This document shows positions 11,355-22,899 of a DNA stretch of 64,000 bases, in pieces. Within the stretch, counting starts at the first letter, position 1; each line of letters begins with the position of its first letter. Below the pieces are notes generated by a model. The model did not search any database. It saw nothing but the letters and a program-made list of their open reading frames with translations, and had not been told where the DNA came from. Origin of the DNA: Akebia trifoliata (lineage: Eukaryota; Streptophyta; Magnoliopsida; Ranunculales; Lardizabalaceae). Made by a program: the position numbers and the translations under genes. The stretch spans positions 21,501,288-21,565,287 of the forward strand of contig CM030717.1 of NCBI GenBank assembly GCA_017979445.1, in the 5' to 3' direction.

Positions 11355-13583
11355 CAAATTGGTTAATCCTCAATCTATTGCTTCTTGGTCCTCCCCTTAC
11401 TATGTCAATCTAAGGACACCATTCCATAGAGTAAGTGAAGCACTAAAAAGTTTCATGAATTGATAGTCTTTAATACTCTTGAAAATGATAAAATGAATCC
11501 TTTATATAGAAACAATTACCGTGCATTTGCTTCCTTCAATGTTCAAAATAACTTGAGAAGGGACAAGTGATATATGATGCAATTATGAGGCTCATTCATT
11601 AACTAGTATCAATGAGAAAATTTGAACCTAACAGCTAAACTTTGTTTTTAAGAAGGATATATGCTATAACACAGTAACTTGGGTGGGAATTGCTCATTTT
11701 CAAGATAACCCACATAGTCAGAAACCATGGCTGCGCTGCTGGTCAAGGTGAAATAAGTACAAGTTGGATGGGAATTCTCTACTAAAGATTGTAAAACAAT
11801 CTAGAGACAACCAGAGGAAAAGGAGGATTGAAAGACAAGAACGTCCAAGTTTTCACCAACTAGTTATTCAATGATAGCATTAGTTTATAGAATTATATTC
11901 AAACGTTTGTGTAAAGGTAGCCGAATAAATACACAAAAATGATGAATAATATGTTAAAATTAGTGAAAGTCCTGTTGCTATTTCAATTAGTGACTATCAG
12001 AATTCAAAATCATCTTTATAAAAAGATTTTGGGAGAAAAAATTTGGGAATTTTTTTTCTGTCATTCATAACGATAGCCACCAAACAAACCCTAAAAAAAC
12101 ATTCTTCTTGGATGTAAAATAGGTCAAATCATCTACTTTGATATCTGACACTGACGTCATAGGAACTTCTTAGATCAAATATATAAGGACAATTAAAAAA
12201 AAAAAAAAAGGCCACCAAATAAACATACCTTTGAAGTATCAAAGCCAACTCTGTTGTGTGTCATCAGTGGTTGCATCAACCAATACATATGAGACTCCAT
12301 AACATCCAAAGATAGTGATTAAAAAAATAACAATCAAGAGATACTATACAACAATTGAAAAGCCCAGTGAATACATCTACGCTCATGTCTTATATTTTAT
12401 GAAAAAAACATGTAGATTTAATTTGACCACACGTAAAATGTGGGCTGAACATGCAGTAATAGTGCTAAGAGCTACTTATTTTGCAGATATGGGCAGAAAA
12501 GACAACATTACATCGGTATCAACCATTAAATACAAGAAAATCCTAACTCTAATCATATTGATACCTAAGAAGGTAAGAAACAAGTTAAGGTCAACAGAAG
12601 CTTTCCATATATTTATAGGGGTCTAACTACCCTATTATTTAATCATCTTTTATGTTACTTATCAAAAGAAAGTCATACATAGGGTCAGGATCTGTGGACT
12701 TGAGAAAAATAAAAAAATGACCTCATAAAAACTTGCAATCCTAACAGTTAAAACACAAAATCCAAAAGCGGGAGAAGAGTGATGATTTCATTCAAGAAAA
12801 TATCTCTCAAACAGTCGCATTGCAATAATGATAAACCTCAGATCTACTCAAAATTGGGTTGGACAGAGAATGTGTTAGTTTTAGGTTGGAACTTGCAAAT
12901 GAAAATTGCCAGTAGATTCACCTACAAAGGCAAATGGTAACTTGCAAAGTATCTCTTGGAGTGATTCTAAAGAAGATGGTAAATACAAGCTGATGTATGC
13001 ATAAATATAAGTTGATGTATGCATAGATATACCCAGTACATATAGCACACTAAAAATCAAATGCCATACATGGGTGATTTATGGACAATGTTATTCTATA
13101 GGATGACAATTTTTCTAAGCAGTCCATAATGATGGCAAGATAAGCTAAGAACTATTATGTACCATCTTTTCATGACTCTGGTTAGTGAGGATGGCTACAT
13201 TCACCTCACTTGTTATTTTTAGGCGTTGTGATATGTTCCAAAGCTCTCCAACAGGGCCATTAGAGACATCTTCAAATGCCTAGCGCTACTGTCCTCTCTA
13301 GCCCTTCTAGAAAGCTTTGTTGCAAAGGCATACAAATTTGTTTGAAGCTTAGTAAACAAATCATGATTCACTTTGTAAATTTAAGAAGGAATATGATTAC
13401 CAGCTTGATCCTAACAAATAATCATCATTGTCATTATCATCAAATCCTTTTAGGTTCAAGTAATATTATAAAAAATTACTTTTCTACATACAAAAACAAT
13501 TAAAAATCATAAATTCAAGCTTTTATCATATGGTGTGAAGAAGAAAACCTTGTGAGGTGTTCTTTTTCAAAATTACAAAGTGG
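11355..13583. other. Intergenic, no gene recognised
   Basis: Apparently low-copy sequence between the solo LTR and the nest. Small ORFs at 12315-12626 (plus) and 13276-13503 (plus) show no recognisable domain. Confidence 0.45.
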
Positions 13584-13588
13584 CAACC
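13584..13588. repeat. Target-site duplication of element 1, left copy
   Basis: caacc directly before the LTR that starts at 13589. The identical caacc follows the other LTR at 52575-52579. Confidence 0.85.
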
Positions 13589-14183
13589 TGAAAGTGCCCA
13601 CGATCCGCGGGGAGCGCGGATCCACTTTTAACCTTTGAGATTTGGGAGTTGCCACCAAGTTATTACGGTCTAGGAACCGAATACTGACTCTAAAGGGGTA
13701 AATACTACTAATCTACGAAAGAAAAATACGGGTCCGGGGATCACGTGACGTGGTTGGCAGGTGTTAGGCAACAATCCTGCCCGACAAACGCCGGTCTTTA
13801 CTTATTTTCAAATAGAACTACATTGCTAAAAAGACCTAATCAATAAAAAAATTGAAATTTTTACCTTTACGAAGACAACGGTCTTATTCCCTCAGATCTG
13901 GTAGAATAGTTCTTCGTACAACACTCATCGGTTCGTTCTGTCATCAGATTCGTTTCGGATCTCCAAAATAAAGTATCCCATTCTGAATTTTTCTAATTTT
14001 TTTTATGGGTTTCTGGGGTGTTTTGAAAGTGTTTCTAGGTATTTTTTGAGCTAAAGTTAGGGCATGGATGCTAGGTAAGGAGTTGGGACTTCAAAATTAG
14101 GATTTATAGGAGGCTAGGAGAGCTTTTTGACATACTTTTTCTAGGGTTTATTTTTTCATACGAAAATAGGTTGTAGGGACCCC

Positions 14184-14191
14184 TATTTATA
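14184..14191 (-). promoter_or_regulatory. LTR TATA box (element 1, 3' LTR)
   Basis: TATAAATA on the minus strand followed by GGGG, identical to the site at 51576 and to the plus-strand site at 18698 in element A. Confidence 0.6.
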
Positions 14192-14379
14192 GATTTTTTT
14201 AAGTGCTTATTTTGATAGAGTTAGTGTTTAATTATAATTCTTTTAGAAAGAGTTATTGTTTAATTATAATTATTTTGGTAGAGTTATATTTTAATTATAA
14301 TTATTTTAAATAGAGTTATTATTTAATTAGAATTGTTTTAAATAGAGTTATTATTTAATTAGAATTCTATTAAGATTTT

Positions 14380-14535
14380 GACTTTTAGTCTCACTTGATT
14401 GAGTTTAAGATTTTGACTTTAGTCTTACTTGATTGACTTTAGTCTTACTTGATTGACTTTAAGATCTTGACTTTAGTCTTATTTGATTGACTTTAATTTC
14501 TTGACTTTAGTCTTACTTGATTGACTTTAAGATTT
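14380..14535 (-). repeat. Short direct repeats inside the LTR
   Basis: Five or six imperfect copies of a 25-30-bp unit built on 'tgactttagtcttacttgat'. The same cluster with different copy number occurs at 18355-18625 (reverse complement) and 51765-51925. On the LTR's own strand it lies upstream of the TATA box only in some spacing variants, so an enhancer role is conjecture. Confidence 0.7.
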
Positions 14536-15168
14536 TAATTAAGATTTCACTTTACATTAATTAATGTTTTAATTATTAATTTTGAAAATTTTAATTATTA
14601 AAATTATAAAATTATCGTTTTGCCCTCGAAGAGAATTTTTACGTTTCAAGTCAGTTTTTGATGTTCTAGGATGTTTTGGAATGGATTTTTCGTAAGCAAT
14701 TCAATGAGAATATTGGTTTTTTGTCATTTATGAAATTTTTTGTACGAAATGGTCGTGAATTTTATGAGGGGTATTTTAGTAATTTTGTCAAATTCTGTGA
14801 AAATTGGCGAAATGATTTATTTGATTTTGATTTGTTGTTTTATGTGTTTGAAAGGGTTTTCTTAAGCGTAATGTAAGCTCTAGGGATATTTTGAGGTTAG
14901 GGGTATTTTGGTAATTTAATCATTTTAAAGTAATTTTTAACGTGAAACTTCTTTTTGTCTGAAAAATTATGATTTCTACGTTTTTGGAGTTATATTTTCC
15001 TAGCGTAGCGTGGTTTCTACAGTTTTATTAGTTCGAGATACCTCATCTAGATTTTTGAAATACATCTAATAACAAATAAAACATTAGAATATCATCCATC
15101 ATTGGGAACCATTGCAATCGGGTTGACGAGTTGATTAATCAGGCGAATGCAAAAATAGGGTGTCTAAA

Positions 15169-15182
15169 GATGCCCTTCTTTG
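15169..15182 (-). promoter_or_regulatory. Polypurine tract of element 1
   Basis: The minus strand reads CAAAGAAGGGCATC directly before the LTR start. The equivalent site in element A (26579-26591) reads AAAGAGGGGCATC. It is the expected plus-strand DNA primer site for reverse transcription. Confidence 0.75.
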
Positions 15183-15585
15183 ACAGAGGGTTGAAGCAAA
15201 CTAGATAGCAAATCTATTTTGGTAGATAGTACGATATCTGAATGCCAAAGCTAGTGACAATTCATTTTGCAACCTGATTTAGCAATTCGAAATGATGTTC
15301 GGATCCTTAAAGATAAAACTCTCCCCGAATTAGAAAGTTGTCAGGTCCTTGAGTGCGAACTCTCACTAACGGTGTCAGATCCTTGAATTTTCCCTGACTA
15401 AAATGTACAAGTGTGTGCATTTGAAATCTGAGATAAATCTCAAAAGGTCTGAGCAAAATTCTAGTAAAAATGAGTAAAATCTAAGCAAAACATAAAATCT
15501 AGGAAAACCTAAGAAAAAATTTAACTTTAAACAAAACTTGAAAAAAATTTGAGGTTTGAGAAAAATCTAAACAAAAGTTGAATGT

Positions 15586-16430
15586 TATACTCTACCTACC
15601 TGGGGTGAAAGAGTAATGAACTTATTTTTTTTTTGGAAAAGTTCTACTCTACCTACTCGGAGTGAAAGAGTAATGAACTAATTTTTTTTTGGGAAGTTCT
15701 ACTTTACTTGCTCGGGGTGAAAGAGTAATGGACTAATTTTTTTTGGGAAGTTCTAGTCTGCCTACTCGGAGTGAAAGAGGAATGAACTAATTTTGTTGGG
15801 AGTTCTACTCTACCTACCTAGGGTGAAAGCGTAATGAATTACTTTTTTTTGAAAAGTTCTACTCTACCTGCTTGGAATGAAAGAGTAATGAACTAAGAGT
15901 CCTACTCTACCTACCCAGGGTGAAAGAGTAATGAACCAATTTTTTTTGTAGGAAGTTCTACTCTACCTACACGGAGTGAAAAAATAATGAACTAATTTTT
16001 TTAGGAGTCCTACTCTACCTGGCCAGGGTGAAAGAGTAATGAACTAATTTTTTTGGGAAGTTCTACTCTACCTACTCGGAGTGAAAGAGTAATGAACTAA
16101 GCTTTTTGGGAATCCTACTCTACCTGCCTAGGGTGAAAGAGTAATGAACTAATATTTTGGGAAGTTCTACTCTACCTACTCGAAGTGAAAGAGTAATGAA
16201 CTAATTTTTTTTGGAGTCTTACTCTACCTGCCCAGGGTGAAAGAGTAACGAACTAATTTTTTTGGGAAGTTGTACTCTACCTACTCGGAGTTAAAGAGTA
16301 ATGAACTAAGCTTTTTGGGAGTCCTACTCTACCTGCCCAGGGTGAAAGAGTAATGAACTAATTTTTTGGGAAGTTGTACTCTATCTACTCAGAGTGAAAG
16401 AGTAATAAACTAAGCTTTTTGGGAATAAAC
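15586..16430 (-). repeat. 3' UTR tandem array of element 1, ~55-bp unit
   Basis: About fifteen copies of a unit containing 'ctactctacctactcgg', 'gtgaaagagtaatgaacta' and a T-rich spacer. The copies tend to alternate between a 'ctactcggag' and a 'ctgcccaggg' version, giving a dimeric higher-order period near 110 bp. It lies between integrase and the 3' LTR. The flanking sequence matches element A, but element A has a different array (25600-26246) at this position. Confidence 0.88.
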
Positions 16431-17734
16431 AGGGGATTAACCTCGCATTTAATTTATAATAAAAAAATAAAAAGTTAGATTTTATGAAGGACCGGTAAAC
16501 ATTTTAACTCTTTTTGAATCTGAGGAGTTTTCAAAATTGCTATCAATAAGGTAACCTTTAATTCAAAGTTAACCTTATCCTTTAGGGTTGAAATTGACCA
16601 GGCTTCAAAACCAAAATGCCCCTAGTTCGATAAGGAACATTGCACTGGGGATAATTTAGCATAATTTGAAAACGAATGCCCTTAATGTAGGGGGGAAACT
16701 GTACTTTTTAGAAAAAGAAATGCCCTTGTTATGAAAGTTTGAAATTCTTGATTATCGCAAGCGCAATAAAGTCTTAACTTTGACTTTTTATATTGAAGAT
16801 TTCGAGTCAGGCTCAAAGAAATTGGTACAAAATATTTCTTTCTGAAATTCATCATAGAATCTGTTCTTTCTCCCTGTGGGTTCGCTTAGGGACATGAAAC
16901 TCTTCAAATCAATCATAGACGAGATACTTGTATCCACTGAGTCTATATTTGGTTCAAACTCGGTATTAAAACTTGGTCATTCGGACTTTTGATGTTTCGG
17001 CTCAAACCGTCATTTCAACTTCTCAATTCAATGGAGATTTTCTTTTATTTTTTAGTTGCTCTAAGTTTTGTCTAGATTGTCTTTTTCAAGTTTTCAATCT
17101 AGTGAACATGCTCTAACTTTTGCATAGATTGTCCTTTTAGGTTTTCGATCTAGCGAGCTTACAATTTTTTCTCTTTTCTTTGCTCTAATGTTGCCAAGGT
17201 CGTCCTTTTAGATTTTTAACCTTGCGAGCTTGCCCTAATTTTTGTCTAAGTTGCCCTTTTGGATTTTCAACCTAGCAGGCTTCATTTTTCTTTTCTTTTT
17301 CTTCCCTTCTAAACTTCTGGAGTTATTATTTGATCATGCTTTATTACCTTCCTTAACTTTTTCGCACGGTACTTAGGAGGACTTTCATGGGTAAGCTTAG
17401 GACTATGTATAAAAAAAAAAAAGATTCTAAGGCTCAAAAATCCGAATGCCCCTTGTGTGACATTTTCTTTTAAATTATTTTCTTTTTCCTTGAATTTTTT
17501 CCCCATTTTGGATGATATTTCTTTTTTTTTTCTTTTTAGATTTTTTCCTTTGTCGGGGAATCTATTTTTTTTATTTTGATGTGGTCCGGCCTGAAGTAAC
17601 TTCTCAGGTTGCCTACGTACCCCAGAATTTTGGGATCAGACCAAGACGTAGTTCGAATTTTCCCTACCCTAGGTTGAGTGATTTGACTGAGAAAGAAAAA
17701 AGGCATTTCTTTTTTATTTTTTGAAAAAGACTGT
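16431..17734 (-). mobile_element. Element 1 3' untranslated region, up to the element A insertion
   Basis: Reverse-complement homology to element A 24270-25480 is visible throughout, for example the 'acgtaccccagaattttgggatcagacc' block near 17617 against the block near 24370. Short ORFs on both strands here have no family resemblance. The sequence stops at the LTR of element A and resumes at 27128. Confidence 0.8.
17730..17734. repeat. Target-site duplication of element A, left copy
   Basis: actgt, against gctgc at 27128-27132. The intact sequence in element A's own copy of this region is the reverse complement of 'tttgcagcctg', so gctgc is ancestral and the left copy carries two transitions. 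Confidence 0.6.
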
Positions 17735-18354
17735 TGTAAACACCCCATTTTTGCATCCGCCTGATTAATTAAGTCGTCAATCCGATCGCAATGGTTCCCA
17801 ATGATGGATGTCTATTCCAATGTTTTATTTTGTTACCAGATGTGTTTCAGAAATCCGGATGACGTATCTCGAACTGAAAAAACCTTAAAAATCACGCTAC
17901 GCTAGGAAAATACGATCGAGAAACATAGAAATCATAATATTGCAGACCAAAAAGAAGCTTCACGATAAAAATCACTAAAAATGACCAAATTACCAAAATA
18001 CCCCTAACATCAAAACAACCCTAGAACCTACATTACGCTTAGGAAGACCCATTCAAACATATAAAACAACAAATCGAAACCAAATAAACCACTTCGCTAA
18101 TTTTCACTAAAAATAATAAAATTACGAAAATACCCCTTATAAAATTCACAACCATTTCACATAAAAATTTCATAAATGACAAAAACCAACATTCTCATTG
18201 AATTCCCTACGAAAAACTGATTCCAAAACATCCAAGAACATTGAAAAACGACTTAAAACGTAAAAAATCCTCTCCAAGGGTAAAACGGTATTTTACAACT
18301 TTAATAATTAAAAATTTTGAAATTAATAAATAAATCATTAAAAAATGTAAAGTG

Positions 18355-18625
18355 AAACATTAAAGTCAATCAAGTAAGACTAAAGTCAAGTAAGGATAAA
18401 GTCAAAACATTAAAGTCAACAAAGAAAGACTAAAGTCAAAGTATTAAAGTCAATCTCATAAGACTAAAATCAAAACCCTAAATCAAAACACTAATCAAGT
18501 CAATCTCATAAGACTAAAAGTTGAAACCCTAAATCAAAACCCTAATCTAAACTAATCAAGTCAATCTCATAAGACTAAAAGTCAAAACCCTAAATTAAAA
18601 CCCTAAAGACTAAGTCCATCTCATG
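18355..18625 (+). repeat. Short direct repeats inside the LTR of element A
   Basis: Around nine imperfect copies of 'aagtcaatcaagtaagacta' or 'aagtcaatctcataagacta'. They lie about 70-340 bp upstream of the TATA box at 18698, a position where enhancer repeats are known in other retroelement LTRs. That role is only inferred here. Confidence 0.75.
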
Positions 18626-18697
18626 AGACCAAAGTCTAAACCCTAATTGAAACCCTAAAAGAAATCCTAATCAAACCCTAATTTTCTTAAAAAACTT

Positions 18698-18705
18698 TAT
18701 AAATA
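18698..18705 (+). promoter_or_regulatory. LTR TATA box (element A)
   Basis: TATAAATA followed by GGAG, matched by sites at the same place in the element 1 LTRs. Confidence 0.65.
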
Positions 18706-19303
18706 GGAGCCTCCACACCCTATTTTCGTATCAAAGAAAAAACCCTAGGAAAAGTAGGTGAAGAAGCCTCCACAACCTCTCCAAAATCCTAATTTTGGAG
18801 CCCCAACTCCTTACCTAACACCCCTACTTCGATTTCAGCCTGAAAAACACCTAGGTACCTCTCAAAAACACCCAAAAAATCCACAACAAATTCGAAGCAC
18901 CCATATCCAAGAAGGAGATACCTTACCTCGGAGATCAGAAATCAGATCCGGAGATAGAACGAAGTAAGGAGTACGGTACAAGGAGCCGTTTTCACTAGAT
19001 CTGAGAGAATAACACTTTTACAGATCGAAGGTAAGGTTTTCGTTATTTTTTTTAATCTAGATTTGTTATTAGCGATGTAGTTTTATTTGGGATAAGTAGA
19101 TACCGGCATTGGTCGGGCGGGGTTGGTGCCTAACACCTTCCAACCCCGTACATGATCACCGGATTCAGATTTTCTGTAGTAGATTAGTTTATTATCCGTT
19201 TTAGAGTCAGTTTGGTTCCTAGACCATAATAACTAGGTGGCAACTCCCAAACCTCAAGGGTCAAAAGCGGATCCGCGCACCCCGCGGATCGAGGGCACTT
19301 TCA

Positions 19304-19475
19304 ATCTGATCTCTGTAAGTTCAGATTCTGAAGCCATCTCTGCTTGTTGACTTGGTACTGTAGCTCGTTCTAACCGACTGGACTTACGACTCCAACTAGG
19401 AGGTGGACGCTTGAGTTTGGGCGCAATGATAATCCTATATGACCCCATCAAAGATAAATTTAATCAATTTCAGTA
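19304..19475 (-). pseudogene. Inverted gag N-terminal fragment in element A
   Basis: The minus-strand frame contains PPPSWSRKSSRLER and MASESELTEIR. These match PPPSWSRKSSRLER and MASESELAEIR of the element 1 gag at 29099-29445. The homology breaks off abruptly at the LTR end (19303/19304), exactly after the codon run for ELTEIR. It is in inverted orientation relative to the LTR and pol of element A, and no primer-binding site lies between it and the LTR. Confidence 0.8.
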
Positions 19476-19532
19476 TTACCCTCTTGATAACATTTTAAAG
19501 AATCATTTCATTGAGGTTTGTGCACCAATCCA

Positions 19533-20371
19533 TTAATTAATCCATTCACATAATGAACATTCAAAAAAGAAATCAATATTTATTTGAAAGAAAAATAGTT
19601 TTATTGGAAATGATTGACAAATAAATGTTCTTATTAAAAACATCTTTGAACAAATTTGACTTGAATTATTTTTACATAGACGCTTGGCTTTGTCTTGATG
19701 GTCATCAGGATTGCTATTAGGCTTGACCCTCTTGACTCTCACAACTGGCTCTTTGAATTCTGCTGGTCCATCTGGATACCCTAAGGTGCGCTTGTTCCAA
19801 GCTTTCTCAATGAGGTGTACTAACTTTTCAGTCAAAGGCTCGGGGGGAAAGAAGGTTTTGTGTTGAGGTAAAGATAACTCTGTAGGTACATCGTATTGTT
19901 TTGGGATCAGATTAGGATGGTAAAAAGATGTTTCTTCTAAATCAATCAGACGGACATAGTAAGATCCTTTGGTTCTTAGAACAGGGTGGTCAGTCATCCA
20001 CCAAGGGTACCTAAAACTGATATGACAGGCAAGGCGAGAGTCTAACCAGTTACTCCAAGCTTTGACTGAGTTATGACGCACTAACAGGTTTCTCTTGGAA
20101 AAGTATTTTGGCCCATATTCGAGGTTTGAGGGAACATCTACGATTTTGAGACGATCACAAAGCCACATATAGAGTAAGTAGGGGCTTCATTTGAAGCTTT
20201 CCCGCTCACCATTTTTATGGCATCTAAACCTGAGAAAGTTTCAACTAGGATGAGAGGTACTGGATTGGCTTTCCTTGAGAGTTGAGAGGCTATATCTATG
20301 AAGGACTCAGGGATAGTTTGGCTATCACTATTAGAGGTCAGTATGTATTGGGCTAGGATTCCTAGGCACAA
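19533..20371 (-). pseudogene. Extra ORF upstream of gag, DUF7745/plant-mobile-domain-like, frameshifted
   Basis: Two overlapping minus-strand frames (20138-20371 and 19533-20168) join through a frameshift near 20165. The first has LGILAQYILTSN, SRKANPVPLILVETFSGLDA and EAPTY. The second continues LCDRLKIVDVPS, then FRYPWWMTDHPVL, and has a basic tail with KRVKPNSNPDDHQDKAKR. The NPVPLILAETLNGLD-like core followed by a W/L-C-D-L stretch resembles plant DUF7745/aminotransferase-like 'plant mobile domain' proteins, which are often associated with Ty3/gypsy elements. On the minus strand it lies upstream of gag, as the extra ORF1 does in Ogre-type elements. Its function is unknown. Family assignment is from memory and moderate. 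Confidence 0.55.
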
Positions 20372-20389
20372 TCGATAATCTCTAGTAGC

Positions 20390-21814
20390 TTGCCAGGCTT
20401 CGGATTTGAGATCTTCTTCGGTATGGATTGGCCAGAAAAGGACGCAAGCACAGAAGTTGAAGAGAAGAAAATTGAAGACTGGCAGCTCAATCTAGACTCC
20501 CTCAATATCGACCAGTTATTCATTGAAGATCACAGTGTCTTGGTGTTGTCAATTGAGAAAGAGATCCCAAATCCTCAGTCTGTAATCAAATCTGTTGTTG
20601 GGTGTCTCTCAAATTATCATGTAATTAGTCCTGTGCTGCATGTCAAGACTGGGTCTGTTAGTCCCCTTAGTCTTGTTCAGTCTGACATGCCAGATGAGTC
20701 ATTTGTTTCTGCTGAGTCAAGTAAGTCCATTATTTTTGCCAAGTTAAGTGAGTCTGTCAAGTCAGCAATGAGTCATGTTACCCCATCTCCTTTTAATGAA
20801 ATGAAAGAAATTCTTGATTACCCCGAGTGCAATAATAATTTAACTAATAATCTGACTTCAGAGGGAGAATCTTCTGATAAAGAACCTCCCCCCGAGATAA
20901 TCAAATTACTTGAACAAGAAAATGAACGTCGGGCTCAACCTCCAATGGAGGAAGTAGATGTTATCAATCTCAGAACAAAAGAAAATCCTCAAGAGATTCG
21001 GATTGGGATCACATTATCCCCCGATGAACGCAAAGGGATAATAGAGTTGCTCAGAAAGTTCAAAGACGTGTTCGCGTGGTCTTATGAGGATATGCCAGGA
21101 ATAAGCACAGACATTGTTCAACATTGGATTCCGTTATATCCAGATGCTCGACCCATTAAACAGAAACTTCGACGTATGAAGTCGGAATGGACGCTGAAAA
21201 TTAAAGAAGAAGTTACGAAACAGATTAACGTTGGATTTTTGGAAGTAGTAGAATACCCTAAGTGGATCGCCAATGTCGTTCCGGTGCCGAAAAAGAATGG
21301 AAAAGTCAGAATGTGTATAGACTTCAGAGACCTAAACAAAGCAAGCCCAAAAGATAGTTTTCCTTTACCACACATAGATGTTCTAGTAGATAGTATAGTG
21401 GGGCATGCTTTATTATCTTTTATGGACGGCTTTTTGGGGTACAATCAAATAAAAATGGATCCTCGAGATATGCAAAAGACATCGTTCATTACACAATGGG
21501 AAACCTTTTACTACATGGTTATGCCTTTTGGTTTGAAGAATGCCGGAGCCACTTATCAAAGAGCAGCCACGACTCTACTACATGACATGATACACAAGGA
21601 AGTTGAAGTCTATGTAGACGATATGATAGTCAAATCCAAAGAACGACTGGGGCACGTTGCGGCATTAAAAAAATTTCTCACAAGGATTCAAAAGTACAAA
21701 CTCCGCCTCAACCCGCATAAATGTGTGTTTGGAGTAACTTCTGAAAAATTGTTGGGATTCGTGGTCAGTCAAAGAGGGGTCGAAGTAGGCCCTGTGAAGA
21801 TTAAAGCTATCTAA
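20390..21814 (+). pseudogene. pol: Element A pol, reverse transcriptase part
   Basis: The longest open stretch, 474 codons. The first ~170 residues are an acidic linker with no protease signature. Then come FAWSYEDMPGI, KQKLRRMKSEW, VRMCIDFRDLNKASPKD, LLSFMDGFLGYNQIKM, MPFGLKNAGATYQRA and the active-site YVDD (21611-21622). These are the standard Ty3/gypsy RT motifs, with all three catalytic aspartates present. It ends at a TAA that replaces a sense codon before EMPPPETEKQIRGF, after which homology continues in frame. The upstream boundary is uncertain because gag and protease are absent. Confidence 0.88.
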
Positions 21815-22450
21815 GAGATGCCACCACCGGAAACTGAAAAGCAAATTCGAGGTTTTTTAGGAAGAATCCAGTATGTCAGCAGATTCATCGCTCAACTCAG
21901 CAACGTCTGCGAACCTATTTGCAAGCTTCTGAAGAAGAATGAACCAACAGTTTGGAATGAGCAATGTCAAAAGGCCTTCGACCAAGTCAAGGAATATCTC
22001 TTGAATCCACCTATTTTGGTTCCACCAACACCGGGTGAACCACTTCTTCTTTATCTGTCAGTCACAGAATAAGCTATGGGATGCATGCTTGTACAGTATG
22101 ACAAAGATACTCGCAAAGAAAGGCTATCTACTACATCAGTAAGAAGATGTTAGAGTATGAACGAAAGTATTCAGCCTTGGAAAAAACTTGTTTGGCACTA
22201 GTATGGGCTACTCAGAGACTTCGACATTATATGCTATCTCATTCAATTGTCTTGTTATCTCGGATGGATCCTCTCAAGTATCTTTTCGAGAAATCGGCAT
22301 TGACAGGGAGAACCATACGATGGTTATTATTGTTATCAGAGTTTGACATCACGCACGTTACACAAAAATCCATCAAGGAGAGAGCTATGGCAGAATACTT
22401 AGCAGATCACCCGATAGTAGAAGAAACAATGCCTATTGATCAGTTTCTAG
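21815..22450 (+). pseudogene. pol: Element A pol, RT connection and first RNase H
   Basis: Continues with RGFLGRIQYVSRFIAQLSNV and KAFDQVKEYLLNPPILVPP, then a TAA at 22070-22072 and a frameshift near 22115. After that come YERKYSALEKTCLALVWATQ, RMDPLKYLFEK and LTGRTIRWLLLLSEFDI. These are the thumb/connection and the RNase H-like region typical of Ty3/gypsy pol. Two interruptions make it non-functional. Confidence 0.85.
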
Positions 22451-22899
22451 ATGAGAATATCTTACATGTTGAAGAAGAGCCTCAGAACCAAACATGGCAG
22501 TTGTATTTCGATGGAGCAGCCAATCAGAATGGGTATGGAATAGGGGCAGTCCTATTTTCTCCGGAAGGATGTCATGTTCCGATTGCTATTAAGTTAGCTT
22601 TCTCTAACACCAATAACACAGCCGAATATGAGGCATGCATTGCTGGACTTGAAGCTGCGTTGAATCTGGGCATTACAGAAATCGAAGTTTTTGGGGATTC
22701 AACTTTGGTCATACACCAGTCATTGGAAGAATGGAAGACTAGGGAAGAAAAGTTGAAGCCTTATCATGAGTATTTGTTCAACCTAGTGAATAAGTTTAAA
22801 GCTATTCTGTTCCAACATGTTTTAAGGGAAGATAATAGATTTGTCGACTCGCTAGCCACTCTATCTGTAATGTCCATTTGCCCTCTAGCATGGAATTGA
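22451..22899 (+). pseudogene. pol: Element A pol, second (archaeal-type) RNase H
   Basis: WQLYFDGAANQNGYGIGAV, NNTAEYEACIAGLEAAL, VFGDSTLVIHQS and DNRFVDSLATL follow in order, giving the D, E, D and final D of an RNase H fold. A second RNase H of archaeal/plant type placed between the first RNase H and integrase is a hallmark of the Tat lineage. The domain is intact in this stretch and then a frameshift near 22890 moves the reading frame. Confidence 0.8.

Larger units (their letters stand above)
13589..15168 (-). repeat. 3' LTR of element 1
   Basis: The minus-strand LTR starts at 15168 with TTTAGACACCCT (TGTAGACACCCC in siblings) and ends at 13589 with CTTTCA. It aligns over its length with 50984-52574. 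It contains the TATA box at 14184 and a cluster of GACTTTAGTCTTACTTGATT repeats at 14380-14535. Confidence 0.88.
17735..19303 (+). repeat. 5' LTR of element A
   Basis: Begins TGTAAACACCCC and ends GGGCACTTTCA. It is the full-length copy, about 1.57 kb, and is homologous to the reverse complement of both element 1 LTRs. It includes a GTCAA/GACTAAAG repeat cluster at 18355-18625 and a TATA box at 18698. Confidence 0.88.

Noticed and set aside
12315..12626. 103-codon ORF as a gene
   Set aside because: AT-rich, no family resemblance and no promoter or exon context; chance ORF is the simpler explanation.
15586..16430. Possible CRISPR-like or satellite array
   Set aside because: The repeats are contiguous, diverged and lack unique spacers of constant length, and lie inside a plant retroelement 3' untranslated part.
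17735..19303. Interpretation of this LTR as the 5' end of element 1 rather than a nested element
   Set aside because: Orientation is opposite to element 1, the element 1 3' untranslated sequence resumes at 27128, and the primer site plus perfect caacc duplication assign 50984-52574 to element 1.
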